A DNA stretch of 64,000 bases, taken from the NCBI RefSeq assembly GCF_014205155.1, contig NZ_JACHMX010000001.1:6820001-6884000 (forward strand), in the 5' to 3' direction. The stretch comes from Amycolatopsis umgeniensis. Lineage in GTDB: Bacteria; Actinomycetota; Actinomycetes; Mycobacteriales; Pseudonocardiaceae. Below are positions 25,027 to 47,957 of the stretch, piece after piece. How positions within the stretch are numbered: the first letter of the stretch is position 1; each line of letters opens with the position of its first letter. Position numbers and translations under genes: made by a program. Below the pieces are notes generated by a model. It saw nothing but the letters and a program-made list of their open reading frames with translations. It did no database searches and was not told where the DNA came from.

Positions 25027-26121
25027 ATGCCCACGGAGGCAGAGCAGTCCACCGGTGTCGCGGTCGCCGAGGCGGAAGCGGCACCGGTCGTCACGGAAGC
25101 GAAGGCGGACAACGACACCACGTCGTCCGCGACCTCGTCCGCCACCGTCGCCGCGGGCGCGGTCCCCCCTGTCGTGGACGCGAGCGGCGCGGCCGAAGGA
25201 TCGGCGCCGGGCCGGATGTCCAAACCGGTGATCGTCGCGGCGGCTGTCGCCGGTGTCGTGCTGGTCGCCCTGCCGATGGCCTTCGGCGGGCTGCTGGGCG
25301 ACGACAATCCTGGCGACGGAACGAAAGACGCCGGATACGCGCAGGATCTCCCGCCGGGTGGCGGTTTCGTGCCAGGCGTGGCGGCCCCGCCCACGGACGC
25401 CGCCCTGCCGGGGATCCAGCCCGGCGCCCAGCCCGGTCAAGCGCTCCCCGGGCAGACGGCCGACGGCGTTCCGGCGGGCCAGGCTGTCCCGTCCGCCCAA
25501 GGCGGAACACCGGGCGGCCCCGCGGTTCCAGGCGCTCCGGCAGCCGGTGGCGGCCCGGGCCCCGCGCAGCAGCCCCAGCGACAGGGCCCGCCCGCCCCGC
25601 CCGCCGCCAAGACGGTGTCCTACGAGGGCACGGCGGGCAAGGGATGCGGCGGTGGCACCGGATTCTCCGGTGTCGGCGCCTACAGCGACGGCAAGGCGGG
25701 CTGGGTGAACCACGGAAACGGCGGCTGCGGCACGTCGTTCGCGTCCATCCCCATGTCCGGCGACGCGAACAAGGACGACCCCAGCGCGTACGGCCTGTGG
25801 ACGTTCAACACCGGCCCCGTGACCACCGGAACCTGCGCGGTCTCGGTGTTCATCCCGAACGGTGACCTCACCGCCGTCGGTGGCAGCCCGTCGGTTTACC
25901 GCGTCTTCGACCGGTTCGCGGTGGACAAGGGCACGCCGGTCGGGACGTTCCAGGTTGACCAGATCGCGAACCGCGGCCGGTGGGTGAGCGTGGGCACGTT
26001 CCGGATCAACGGCGCGAAGCTGGCCGTGCAGTTGCTCAACCGGGGCCGCGACTGGTCGGGTTCGAACAAGACCTACGCGCACCACGCGGCGTCGACGGTG
26101 AAAGCCAAGTGCCAAGCCTGA
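25027..26121 (+). CDS. Membrane-anchored protein with golvesin-like C-terminal domain
   Basis: 364 residues from ATG with AGGAAG upstream; a GTG at 25000 overlapping the previous stop would add nine residues and cannot be excluded. A low-complexity acidic/alanine N-terminus precedes one membrane helix (PVIVAAAVAGVVLVALPMAF, about residues 67-86), then a Pro/Gly/Gln/Ala-rich spacer, and from about residue 195 a compact domain ending with RGRWVSVGTFRINGAKLAVQLLNRG, the pattern of golvesin C-terminal-like domains. The external domain may bind wall carbohydrate or a partner. Last gene of the esx operon; no known ESX core component. Confidence 0.72.
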   Translation: MPTEAEQSTGVAVAEAEAAPVVTEAKADNDTTSSATSSATVAAGAVPPVVDASGAAEGSAPGRMSKPVIVAAAVAGVVLVALPMAFGGLLGDDNPGDGTKDAGYAQDLPPGGGFVPGVAAPPTDAALPGIQPGAQPGQALPGQTADGVPAGQAVPSAQGGTPGGPAVPGAPAAGGGPGPAQQPQRQGPPAPPAAKTVSYEGTAGKGCGGGTGFSGVGAYSDGKAGWVNHGNGGCGTSFASIPMSGDANKDDPSAYGLWTFNTGPVTTGTCAVSVFIPNGDLTAVGGSPSVYRVFDRFAVDKGTPVGTFQVDQIANRGRWVSVGTFRINGAKLAVQLLNRGRDWSGSNKTYAHHAASTVKAKCQA

Positions 26122-26247
26122 CGTCACTCGCGTGATCAGACCCGGAACTCGCGTGATCAGGGACCGCACACCCGAGTGCGGCCTCCAGTCACGCGAGTTC
26201 CGTCTCTGATCACACGAGTGCGGTTCCCGATCACGCGAGTCACGCTC
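26122..26247 (+). repeat. Intergenic hairpin array, family R2, copy 2
   Basis: Close match in sequence and orientation to 11963-12090, with the same order of ACTCGCGTGATCAG, GTGCGG and CTGATCAC(G/A)CGAGT units. Located between the esx operon and the giant gene. The remaining bases to 26377 contain only a leader and GGAGGT before the giant gene's start; I see no copy of the island promoter element there. Confidence 0.8.
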
Positions 26248-26377
26248 ACAGCCTCACCTCGGGTGACACCCGTTCATGACAGCCGAGCGGCGATACCACT
26301 CACGAGGCCTGGACGTGGAAGTGAACCGTCCACCCGGCGGCGCGCGTTCTCTCCGGTGAAACCGTTCGGAGGTAAGC

Positions 26378-40954
<14,577 letters not shown>

Positions 40955-40979
40955 CCCGCGGGCCGGAACTGCCGGACGG

Positions 40980-41002
40980 TTCTGCCGCCCCTCCTGCATG
41001 GT
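40980..41002 (+). promoter_or_regulatory. Shared island promoter element, copy C (upstream of the 139-residue gene)
   Basis: TTCTGCCG, nine bases (CCCCTCCTG), then CATGGT, ending 62 bases before the GTG at 41065. GTG follows 18 bases after CATGGT. It indicates that the gene after the giant gene has its own promoter. Confidence 0.65.
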
Positions 41003-41064
41003 GCCCGGAGCCCCGATCCGGTGTGCTGATGTGGTCGAGTTCGCGCCCACTGGAGGAGAAGCCG

Positions 41065-41484
41065 GTGACCACAACGGAGGAGTTCACCCTGGCCAGGGTG
41101 TTCGACCTGGTCGATCCCGCCACTGGCCCCGGCTTCGCGCCCGGCCACCCGCTCGTCGAAGACGAAGAAGAACGCCGCGCCTTGGTCGCGTACCTGGCGG
41201 CCGGTGCCCCGGTCCTGGTCACACCGATGATGATGGACGACGTCGTCGACCCGGCCCGGACGGCGGTCGTACCGGCGGACTTCCGCACCGACGGCGAGTG
41301 GATCTGGACCGACGCCGTCACCTACTACCTGGAGCATCACCGCCTGGCACCCGAGCCGGGGTTGCTGAACCGGATCCGGGGGCGGGTGGCGGACCGGGTG
41401 CCGCCGGAGGTCGTCCGGCGTGCCGCCGGGTTCGTGCTCGAGCCGCCGGGGCCCGAGCGCCGTCCGGTGTGGAGCCAGGGCTGA
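41065..41484 (+). CDS. Small protein downstream of giant toxin, candidate immunity protein
   Basis: 139 residues. The GTG at 41065 is chosen because GGAGGAG precedes it by a normal distance and because it lies 62 bases after promoter element C, matching the other copies; the longer frame upstream runs into the giant gene. No signal peptide or membrane helix. The sequence (FTLARVFDLVDPATGPG, then VLVTPMMMDDVVDP, then WTDAVTYYLEHH) shows no known family. Position immediately after a putative polymorphic toxin and separate expression fit an immunity protein, which is inference only. Confidence 0.6.
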   Translation: MTTTEEFTLARVFDLVDPATGPGFAPGHPLVEDEEERRALVAYLAAGAPVLVTPMMMDDVVDPARTAVVPADFRTDGEWIWTDAVTYYLEHHRLAPEPGLLNRIRGRVADRVPPEVVRRAAGFVLEPPGPERRPVWSQG

Positions 41485-41505
41485 TCCCCGCTCTTCCTCC
41501 GGTCC

Positions 41506-41528
41506 TTCTGCCGGTCGTTGTTCATGGT
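41506..41528 (+). promoter_or_regulatory. Shared island promoter element, copy D (upstream of the 82-residue gene)
   Basis: TTCTGCCG, nine bases (GTCGTTGTT), then CATGGT, ending 65 bases before the GTG at 41594, with GTG 18 bases after CATGGT. Confidence 0.65.
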
Positions 41529-41593
41529 GGCGGAGGAGCCGGTCGCGTGTACTGGAACACGAGTCGCAGAACCGCTCAACCAGAGGAGTTGAC

Positions 41594-41842
41594 GTGTCGC
41601 TACGAATCCAAGGTCTCACCGGTCGTCCCGCCAGCGCGGACGAGGACATGGTGGCCGTTTATGTGTCCCGCGACGAAATTCGCGGTATGGACGCGAGTGA
41701 GCTCGGGGTCCGGATCGCCGCGGCCGCCGGCCGTGGGGAGCGGACCACCATCGCCGAGTTCGAACCCGCGCCCCGCTACACCATCCAGGACGTCCTGCTC
41801 GGGAACATCACCTGGGAGGAACTCACCCGTTCGTCCGCCTGA
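41594..41842 (+). CDS. Hypothetical protein, 82 residues
   Basis: Starts at GTG behind AGAGGAG, 65 bases after promoter element D; longer in-frame starts lie inside the previous gene. It is an alpha/beta-looking small cytosolic protein (MSLRIQGLTGRP, VYVSRDEIRGMDASELGVRIAAAAG, then RYTIQDVLLGNITWEEL). No family is recognised. It belongs to the island regulon by its promoter and ends ten bases before the convergent regulator gene. Confidence 0.6.
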   Translation: MSLRIQGLTGRPASADEDMVAVYVSRDEIRGMDASELGVRIAAAAGRGERTTIAEFEPAPRYTIQDVLLGNITWEELTRSSA

Positions 41843-41852
41843 CCGGGCGTGG

Positions 41853-44306
41853 TCACGACGCGTTGGGATGCCCGGCGAGCCTTTCGCGCAGTTTGACGGC
41901 CTCGGAGCGGTCCAATCTGTCGCAAAGGGACAGTGCGCGTTCCCTGGTGTCACGGGCGGACGCCGGGTCGCCCGTTTCCTCGGACAGGGCCGTCAGATCG
42001 CAGAGAGTGTCCACTTGGGACTTCGGTTGCCCGAATCGCTCGAACAGTGAGAGGGCCTCGGTCAGCCTGTCGCGCGCGGTCGCGTGATCTCCCTGGCGGC
42101 GCAGAAGCCTGCCGATGGCCTGGAGTGCGCGTGCCTGGCCCATGAGCGCGCCGTGGCTGCGGAACAGCTCGAGTGCTTCTTCACATTGGCCGAGCGCCGT
42201 GCCGAAAGCCTTGAGCGCGGCCAGGTTCTTCGCCGAGCGCAACAACAGATACGAGTAACTGGTGTCGTCGACGGGCGTGCGAGGGGTTTCTTGCGGCTGC
42301 CTGAAGTAGCGGACACAGAGGTCGAACTCCGTGGCGGCTTCGTCGAAGTCCCCGCTCGCGTGCCGGTAGCTGGCCCGCATCGCCCGCGCCACGTGCAGCC
42401 CGAGCGGGTAGTCGGCCTCGGCGAACAACGTGATCGCTTCGTCGAACGGCCCCCGGGACTCCGGCGGGCTGCCGCCTTGCAGGCGCGCGTTCGCCAGATA
42501 GACCCGCGCCCAGCCCTGTTCACGCAGGTCGCCCGCGTCCACGGCGGCCTCCCACGCGAGCTGGGCCATCCGGACGGCGTCGTCCGTATGCCCCATGAGG
42601 GTGGACAGCACCCAGGCCAGGTAGTTGCGCTGCACCGCTTCGTCGCGTTTGCTGCCGATCGCGAGCGCCGATTTCAGGGCGAGGTCGAACACCTCTTGCC
42701 AGATGCCTGCGTTGCCGCCGATCTCCGAGTACCAGTGCATGGCCTCGGCCAGTTCGAGGACCTGCCGGTGTCCACCGCTCGCGGCGACGCTCTTCAAGGC
42801 GGCGGACCAGTTCTTCGTTTCGACCTCGAGCCATCGGCCCGCGCCGGCGTGATCGTCGAACGACGAGGTCGTCACCGCGGGCGCGTTCATCTCGTCGGAC
42901 GGCTGGAAGTAGCGGCCCGCGGCCGTCGCCGTCCGCACCAGCCAGCGGTTGAGCCTGTCCTCGGCCTCCTGCACCGCCTCGGGGGTTTCCTCCCTCGTGA
43001 GCCGTTCCGTGGCGAACACCCTGAGAAGGTCGTGGAACTGGTACCGGCCGTCGTGGAACGACGTCTGCAGCAGACTGGCGTCGGCCAGCTCCTCCAGGAA
43101 GATCGCCGCCTCGTCCTCGTCCGGCGCGTCGATGAGTTCCTTCGCGGCGCCGACCGAGAAGTCGGCGGCCGGGACGAGGGAGACCCGCCGGAAGACCCTC
43201 GCCGCTGTCGGGGTGAGCTGGCGGTAGGACAGTTCGAACACGCTGCGGACGTCGAGGTCGCCCGCCGTGAGCGTGGTCAGGCGCCTGCCCCGGTCACGGA
43301 GCTGGTCGACGAGCCGCGAGAGCGGCCACACCGGCCTGCTCGCGAGCCGGTTGCCCGCGATGCGGAGCGCGAGCGGCAGACGTCCGCAGAGCTCGACCAG
43401 TTCGGTCGCCGCCGCGCTCTCCCGCGCCACCCGCGACTGCCCGATGATGCTGGTCAGGAGCGCGACGGCGTCTTCGCGCTCCAGCACGGCGAGCGGGATC
43501 CTGCTGGTCCCTTCCAGGCCGACCAGCATCTGGCGGCTGGTGATCAGCGTGAGACAGCGCCGCCCGCCGACCAGCAGCGGACGGACCTGCGCTTCGTCGG
43601 CCGCGTCGTCGAGGACGATGAGGGTGGCGCGCTCCTTCAGCAACGCTCGGCACAGGCTCACCCGGTGGTCGAGTTCGGCCGGGATCTGGACCGCGTCGAC
43701 GCCCAGTGACCGCAGCGCCAGGTGCAGGACGTCGGACGGTTCGCCCGGTTCGGACGACATCCCGCGCAGCTTCAGGAAGAGCTGGCCGTCGGGGAAGTGC
43801 CCGGCGAGATCGTTGGCCGTCCGCACCGCGAGGCTCGTCTTGCCGGTGCCGGGAGGCCCGCTCAGCACCGCGACGTGCCCGGAGCGGCGCTTGCCGCCGT
43901 CCAGTTCGCCGGCGAGAGCGCGCAGCGCGCCGAGATCGTGCTCGCGTCCTGTCAGGTCTTCGAGATCGGGTGGCAGCACGCCCGCCGAGGGCGGACCGTA
44001 GAGCCGCGTCGGCGCCACGTCCGGCGTCGGCACCGCGCGGGCCCGGCCCTGCTTCGCGATCTTCTGCAGGTGGGTCAGCTCGTCGTCGGTCAAGGCCAGC
44101 GGAGCCGCGAGGGCTTCTATCGTGCGACGTTGCGGGCTTTTGGCGACGCCGCGCTCCATGTCGCTGATCGCCCGGACGCTGACACCGGAGCCTTCCGCGA
44201 GCTCTTCTTGGGTGAGTCCGGAGCGAACGCGGTACTGGTGCAGAAGTGCCTTGAAGGTGGTGGAACCGTTGCCCAAGGCCGCGTTCGTCATGCCGGAATT
44301 ATCCAT
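41853..44306 (-). CDS. XRE / NB-ARC / TPR transcriptional regulator (right copy)
   Basis: 817 residues. N-terminal XRE domain (LTQEELAEGSGVSVRAISDMERG), then an NB-ARC ATPase with P-loop SGPPGTGKTSLAVRTA near residue 155 and LIVLDDAADEAQVRPLL as Walker B, then a long TPR-like C-terminal half. An alternative start at the internal Met (residue 6) is possible. It shares the whole plan and many blocks with the 800-residue regulator at 4956-7358, and the two genes border the type VII island at either end. Likely a ligand- or nucleotide-gated regulator of island genes; no target was identified. Confidence 0.88.
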   Translation of the reverse strand: MDNSGMTNAALGNGSTTFKALLHQYRVRSGLTQEELAEGSGVSVRAISDMERGVAKSPQRRTIEALAAPLALTDDELTHLQKIAKQGRARAVPTPDVAPTRLYGPPSAGVLPPDLEDLTGREHDLGALRALAGELDGGKRRSGHVAVLSGPPGTGKTSLAVRTANDLAGHFPDGQLFLKLRGMSSEPGEPSDVLHLALRSLGVDAVQIPAELDHRVSLCRALLKERATLIVLDDAADEAQVRPLLVGGRRCLTLITSRQMLVGLEGTSRIPLAVLEREDAVALLTSIIGQSRVARESAAATELVELCGRLPLALRIAGNRLASRPVWPLSRLVDQLRDRGRRLTTLTAGDLDVRSVFELSYRQLTPTAARVFRRVSLVPAADFSVGAAKELIDAPDEDEAAIFLEELADASLLQTSFHDGRYQFHDLLRVFATERLTREETPEAVQEAEDRLNRWLVRTATAAGRYFQPSDEMNAPAVTTSSFDDHAGAGRWLEVETKNWSAALKSVAASGGHRQVLELAEAMHWYSEIGGNAGIWQEVFDLALKSALAIGSKRDEAVQRNYLAWVLSTLMGHTDDAVRMAQLAWEAAVDAGDLREQGWARVYLANARLQGGSPPESRGPFDEAITLFAEADYPLGLHVARAMRASYRHASGDFDEAATEFDLCVRYFRQPQETPRTPVDDTSYSYLLLRSAKNLAALKAFGTALGQCEEALELFRSHGALMGQARALQAIGRLLRRQGDHATARDRLTEALSLFERFGQPKSQVDTLCDLTALSEETGDPASARDTRERALSLCDRLDRSEAVKLRERLAGHPNAS

Positions 44307-44381
44307 GCGGACGGTGCCCGCTCAAGGACGGCCCGCAGTGATCCCGGACGCTCGAATCGGTGCGTTAACCCCTTCGGACGA

Positions 44382-45023
44382 TCAAGTTTCGCAGGAGTGA
44401 AGAGCGGTTGGCCGCCCGGCGAGCTGCCGATCGTGCACCCGGCGCCAGACCAGCAGGGACAACGCCGCACCGCACAGGCAAAGGAACATGTCCCACTGCG
44501 TGTCCCAGACATCTCCCTGGGTGGCGAGGAAATCGTCCGCGCCGGACCCGGCGACGAGCGCGCTGAACCACTCCACGAACTCGAAACCGGCGGCGATCGC
44601 CAGGCAGACGCAGACGGTCAGGAACGCGACCCAGCCACCGGGCCACAGCGGCGTCCGGCGCAGGAGCACTTCACGGACGGCGATCGCGGGAACGAAACCC
44701 TGGACGAAATGGCCGAGCCGGTCGTAGTTGTTCCGCTGTGTGCCCATCAGTTCCTGGGCCCATTCGCCGACCGGGGTTTCCGCGTAGGTGTACTGCCCGC
44801 CGTAACACAGCACGATCGCGTGCAGCACCAGCAGCCAGCAGAGCAAGCGGGTCAGCGGAAAGCGTTTGCGCAGTGCCACCACCAGCGGCAGCCCGATCAG
44901 CACCCAGACGACTTCCAGCAGCCAGGTGCCGGGCGACGTGGCCTGGATCCCGGTCGCCACGAGTACGGCGAGTACCACACCGGCCAGGAGCGTCCCCTCG
45001 GTCCGGCCGACTCCGCGCACCAT
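44382..45023 (-). CDS. DUF2238 (YjdF-like) membrane protein
   Basis: 213 residues with about six membrane helices. The conserved family blocks are present: YDRLGHFVQGFVPAIAVRE and GFEFVEWFSALVAG...FLATQGDVWDTQWDM, which hold the acidic and histidine residues typical of DUF2238. The activity of the family is not established. Starts at ATG with a short upstream segment, then a repeat-rich gap of about 420 bases. Confidence 0.85.
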   Translation of the reverse strand: MVRGVGRTEGTLLAGVVLAVLVATGIQATSPGTWLLEVVWVLIGLPLVVALRKRFPLTRLLCWLLVLHAIVLCYGGQYTYAETPVGEWAQELMGTQRNNYDRLGHFVQGFVPAIAVREVLLRRTPLWPGGWVAFLTVCVCLAIAAGFEFVEWFSALVAGSGADDFLATQGDVWDTQWDMFLCLCGAALSLLVWRRVHDRQLAGRPTALHSCET

Positions 45024-45129
45024 GGGAAAACCCTACAGCGGGGTGAGTCCTGCCGCCGGTCGTCAGTCTCGTGAGTGGTGAGGACTCGCCGATCCGGGCC
45101 GTCGTGAGGGCCGCGCCGGCCAGTCCGGT

Positions 45130-45184
45130 TGTCGCGAAAGCCACCTTCGCGACGTCTGGTGTCCCGAAAGTGGCTTTCGCGACA
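45130..45184. repeat. Inverted repeat, family R1, copy 2
   Basis: Arms at 45130-45153 and 45161-45184 with two mismatches and a 7-base loop, built on the same TGTCGCGAAAGCCAC core as the repeat at 3338-3392. Lies in the gene-free stretch 45024-45445, which otherwise contains only copy 3 and no convincing coding sequence. Confidence 0.8.
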
Positions 45185-45303
45185 CGGCCGCTGGGCATCA
45201 CGCACTTGCGATCACTCGCACGCGGAATCCAGCAGGTACCCAAGAAACCCTTGGCTCTCACCGCCCTTACCGCTCGCGACGCCTTCCGACACTGCCCGCG
45301 CAC

Positions 45304-45326
45304 GTTGCGAAAGTGGCTTTCGCAAC
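45304..45326. repeat. Short inverted repeat related to family R1, copy 3
   Basis: GTTGCGAAAG and CTTTCGCAAC flank a 3-base loop. It keeps the CGAAAG/CTTTCG core of family R1 but is shorter. Sits about 120 bases beyond copy 2 in the same gene-free stretch. Confidence 0.65.
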
Positions 45327-45445
45327 ATCGAAGATGTCGATGGTCCCGGTCTTCAGGCCGGGTGTCCCGCCGAGCGTCTTGGGCCCCGTCCGTCGAAGAC
45401 GAGGTTCTCCAGCGGGAGGTCGCGACGGTGCGCACCTGCCACGGT

Positions 45446-46117
45446 TCACAGCCCGGCGCGGCCACCGCCGTCATCACGATCGGCGAGCGGGACGCTGGTC
45501 TGTCGTCGCAGGTCTTCGGCGTCCATCGCGAAGGCGAGGAAGAGGCCTTGCAATGAGCGTTTCGTGAGCTCGAGATCGTCTTCGATCGGCTGCGGGTTGG
45601 CCAGCCGGTGCAGCGCCAAGCCGTCCAGCAGGGCCATGAAGGCCTTGGCCGCGCGCCGGGAATCGGCGATGCCGAGCGAGGTGAGCAGGGGAGCGGCGGA
45701 GGCTTCGAAAGCGCTCATCGCCTCGTCGACCACGGCGCGCATGGCCGGGTTCCTGGCGGCTTCCATGTACAGCTCGTACTGGGCGACTGTCACGCCGAAC
45801 TTGCCCGCCACCAGGGCCTGGGTGAGCCGTTCGCCGACTTCCAGGACGGATTCCGCGTCCCGCAGCACGTCGGCGAGCAGGTCGCGGACGACCTCGATCC
45901 GCTCGTGGATGTGGAACCGCAGCGCCTCGGCGATGAGCTCCTCGCTGGTCGCGAAGTAGTAGCCCGCCGCGGCCTGCGGCAGCCCGGCGTGCGCCGAGAC
46001 CGCGCGGTGGGTCACCGCCTTGACGCCGCTGTCGCAGATCAGCCGCATCGCGGCCCGGAGCAGCAGTTCACGGCGCTCCCGGCTCCGTGCCTGCTGCTTC
46101 CCGCGACTACCGGTCAT
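45446..46117 (-). CDS. TetR family transcriptional regulator
   Basis: 223 residues. N-terminal TetR helix-turn-helix (LLLRAAMRLICDSGVKAVTHRAVSAHAGLPQAAAGYYFATSEEL is the expected length and spacing, shown here across its recognition helices), then a helical ligand-binding domain. Divergent from the acyl-CoA ligase gene with 76 bases between starts, so it probably represses that gene and itself through the palindrome at 46163-46178. A fatty acid or acyl-CoA is a reasonable effector guess from context. Confidence 0.88.
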   Translation of the reverse strand: MTGSRGKQQARSRERRELLLRAAMRLICDSGVKAVTHRAVSAHAGLPQAAAGYYFATSEELIAEALRFHIHERIEVVRDLLADVLRDAESVLEVGERLTQALVAGKFGVTVAQYELYMEAARNPAMRAVVDEAMSAFEASAAPLLTSLGIADSRRAAKAFMALLDGLALHRLANPQPIEDDLELTKRSLQGLFLAFAMDAEDLRRQTSVPLADRDDGGGRAGL

Positions 46118-46162
46118 TGACTTCCCCTTCGGTCGAACCGATACTAGCGTCTCACTCTTAAC

Positions 46163-46178
46163 TGATACGTTTGTATTA
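46163..46178. promoter_or_regulatory. Candidate TetR operator
   Basis: TGATAC-GTTT-GTATTA, a near-perfect inverted repeat (one mismatch) of AT-rich character in the 76-base gap between the divergent TetR and acyl-CoA ligase genes. Position and symmetry suggest the operator of that regulator. Confidence 0.5.
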
Positions 46179-46193
46179 ATCTCGGGAGAGCGG

Positions 46194-47957
46194 ATGGGCG
46201 TCGGCGCGGCCGAACTACGGGAGATTTCCAGTCTGTGTCACGTTTTCCAGCGCACGGTCGCGGAGTCCGGCGACGTCGTCGCGCTGCGGACACCGGACGA
46301 CGCGGTGTCGCTGACCTGGCGGCAGTACGGCGAACGGGTGCGCCGGCTGGCCGCCGGGCTGCACGCGCTCGGCGTCCGGCGCGGGGACACCGTGGCGCTG
46401 ATGCTGACCAACCGGCCCGAGTTCCACCTGGTCGACGTGGCCGCGATCCATCTGGGCGCGATCCCGTTCTCGATCTACAACACCAGTTCCGCCGAGCAGA
46501 TCGAGTACCTGTTCGCGAACGCGGGCAACCGGATCGTGGTCTGCGAGGAGCGGTTTCTCCCACTGGTGAGGGATGTGGACCGCGTCGTCTGCGTGGACGG
46601 CGCTCCCGAGGGCGCGATTTCCTTCGCGGAGCTGGAAAACGCCGGGTCGCCGGAGTTCGATTTCGACGCCGCGTGGCAAGCCGTGGGTCCTGACGATGTG
46701 CTGACGCTGATCTACACCTCCGGCACCACCGGGCCGCCGAAGGGCGTCGAACTCACCCATCGCAACCTCACCTACAGCATGGGCGCGGCGCTGGAATCGC
46801 CCGACATCGCCGACGCCGTCCACAAGGGACGCGTGCTTTCGTTCCTGCCGGACGCGCATCTGGCCAACCGGTATTTCGCGCACTATTTCCCGATCGTCTC
46901 GGCGGCGACGGTCACCTGCGTCGCGGACCCCAAGGCCGTGGTGGCCACGTTGCCCGCCGTCCGGCCGACGGTGTTCCTCGGCGTGCCCATGCTCTGGTAC
47001 AAGATCAAGGCGGGAATCGAGCAGGCCCTCGCGGCGCAAACCGGCCTCCGGCGGACGATCGCGGACTGGGCGCTCGCCGTCGGACTGTCCACAGTGCACA
47101 GTCCGGGCAAGGGCTCGCGATGGCGGCACCGGCTGGCGCGGCGGCTCGTCCTCGACAAGGTGCTCGCCGGGGTGGGCCTGGACGCCTGCGTGATCCCGAT
47201 CAGCGGCGCCGCTCCGATCGCGGTGGACACACTGGACTTCCTGATGGCCGTCGGCCTGCCGATCTGCGAGGGCTGGGCGATGTCGGAGACCTCGGTCCAC
47301 GGCACGATCAACCCGCGTCACGCGATCCGGCCGGGCACGGTCGGTGTGGCCCAGTACGGCGCGGAGCTGCGGCTGGCCGGGGACGGGGAGTTGCTGATGC
47401 GCAGCCCCGCCCTGATGCGCGGCTACCGGAACGACCCCGAGCGGACGGCCGAGGCGATCGACGCCGACGGCTGGCTGCACACGGGCGACATCGCCACCAT
47501 CGACGAGGACGGTTACGTGTCCATCGTGGATCGCAAGAAGGAACTGATCATCAACGCGGCGGGCAAGAACATGTCGCCCTCCAACATCGAGAACGCGCTC
47601 AAGTCGGCGGGTGCGCTGATCGGTTCGGCCGTCGCGATCGGCGACCGGCGACCCTGTGTGGTCGCCCTGATCACCCTCGACCCGGACGCGGCCGCCGCCT
47701 TCGCCGAGCGTCACGGGCTCCCGGCCGATCCCGCCGCCCTCGCCGGGAACGCGATCGTCCGTCAGGAAGTCGCCGCCGTGGTCGAACGGGCCAACGGCAG
47801 GCTCTCGCGCGTCGAACAGGTGAAGGACTTCACCATCCTGCCGGTCTGCTGGGAGCCGGGTGGCGTCGAACTGACCCCGACGATGAAACTGAAGCGGGCG
47901 GCGATCGCGGAGGCCTACGCCACCGAGATCGCCGCCCTGTACCGGCCTCGGGGGTGA
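46194..47957 (+). CDS. AMP-dependent long-chain fatty acid-CoA ligase
   Basis: 587 residues. The ATG at 46194 with GGGAGAG upstream is preferred over a distant start that overlaps the TetR gene. The adenylation P-loop LIYTSGTTGPPKGVELTH is near residue 170, the A8-type GWLHTGDIATIDEDGY near 425 and DRKKELIINAAGKNMSP near 442. This is the ANL superfamily, FadD type, activating fatty acids to acyl-CoA in the cytosol. Divergent from a TetR regulator and convergent with the PEP mutase-like gene. Chain-length preference cannot be read. Confidence 0.9.
   Translation: MGVGAAELREISSLCHVFQRTVAESGDVVALRTPDDAVSLTWRQYGERVRRLAAGLHALGVRRGDTVALMLTNRPEFHLVDVAAIHLGAIPFSIYNTSSAEQIEYLFANAGNRIVVCEERFLPLVRDVDRVVCVDGAPEGAISFAELENAGSPEFDFDAAWQAVGPDDVLTLIYTSGTTGPPKGVELTHRNLTYSMGAALESPDIADAVHKGRVLSFLPDAHLANRYFAHYFPIVSAATVTCVADPKAVVATLPAVRPTVFLGVPMLWYKIKAGIEQALAAQTGLRRTIADWALAVGLSTVHSPGKGSRWRHRLARRLVLDKVLAGVGLDACVIPISGAAPIAVDTLDFLMAVGLPICEGWAMSETSVHGTINPRHAIRPGTVGVAQYGAELRLAGDGELLMRSPALMRGYRNDPERTAEAIDADGWLHTGDIATIDEDGYVSIVDRKKELIINAAGKNMSPSNIENALKSAGALIGSAVAIGDRRPCVVALITLDPDAAAAFAERHGLPADPAALAGNAIVRQEVAAVVERANGRLSRVEQVKDFTILPVCWEPGGVELTPTMKLKRAAIAEAYATEIAALYRPRG

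Noticed and set aside
45071..45556. Open frame in the gene-free stretch 45024-45445
   Set aside because: It runs through the R1 hairpins and into the TetR gene on the other strand, and its translation has no recognisable pattern.
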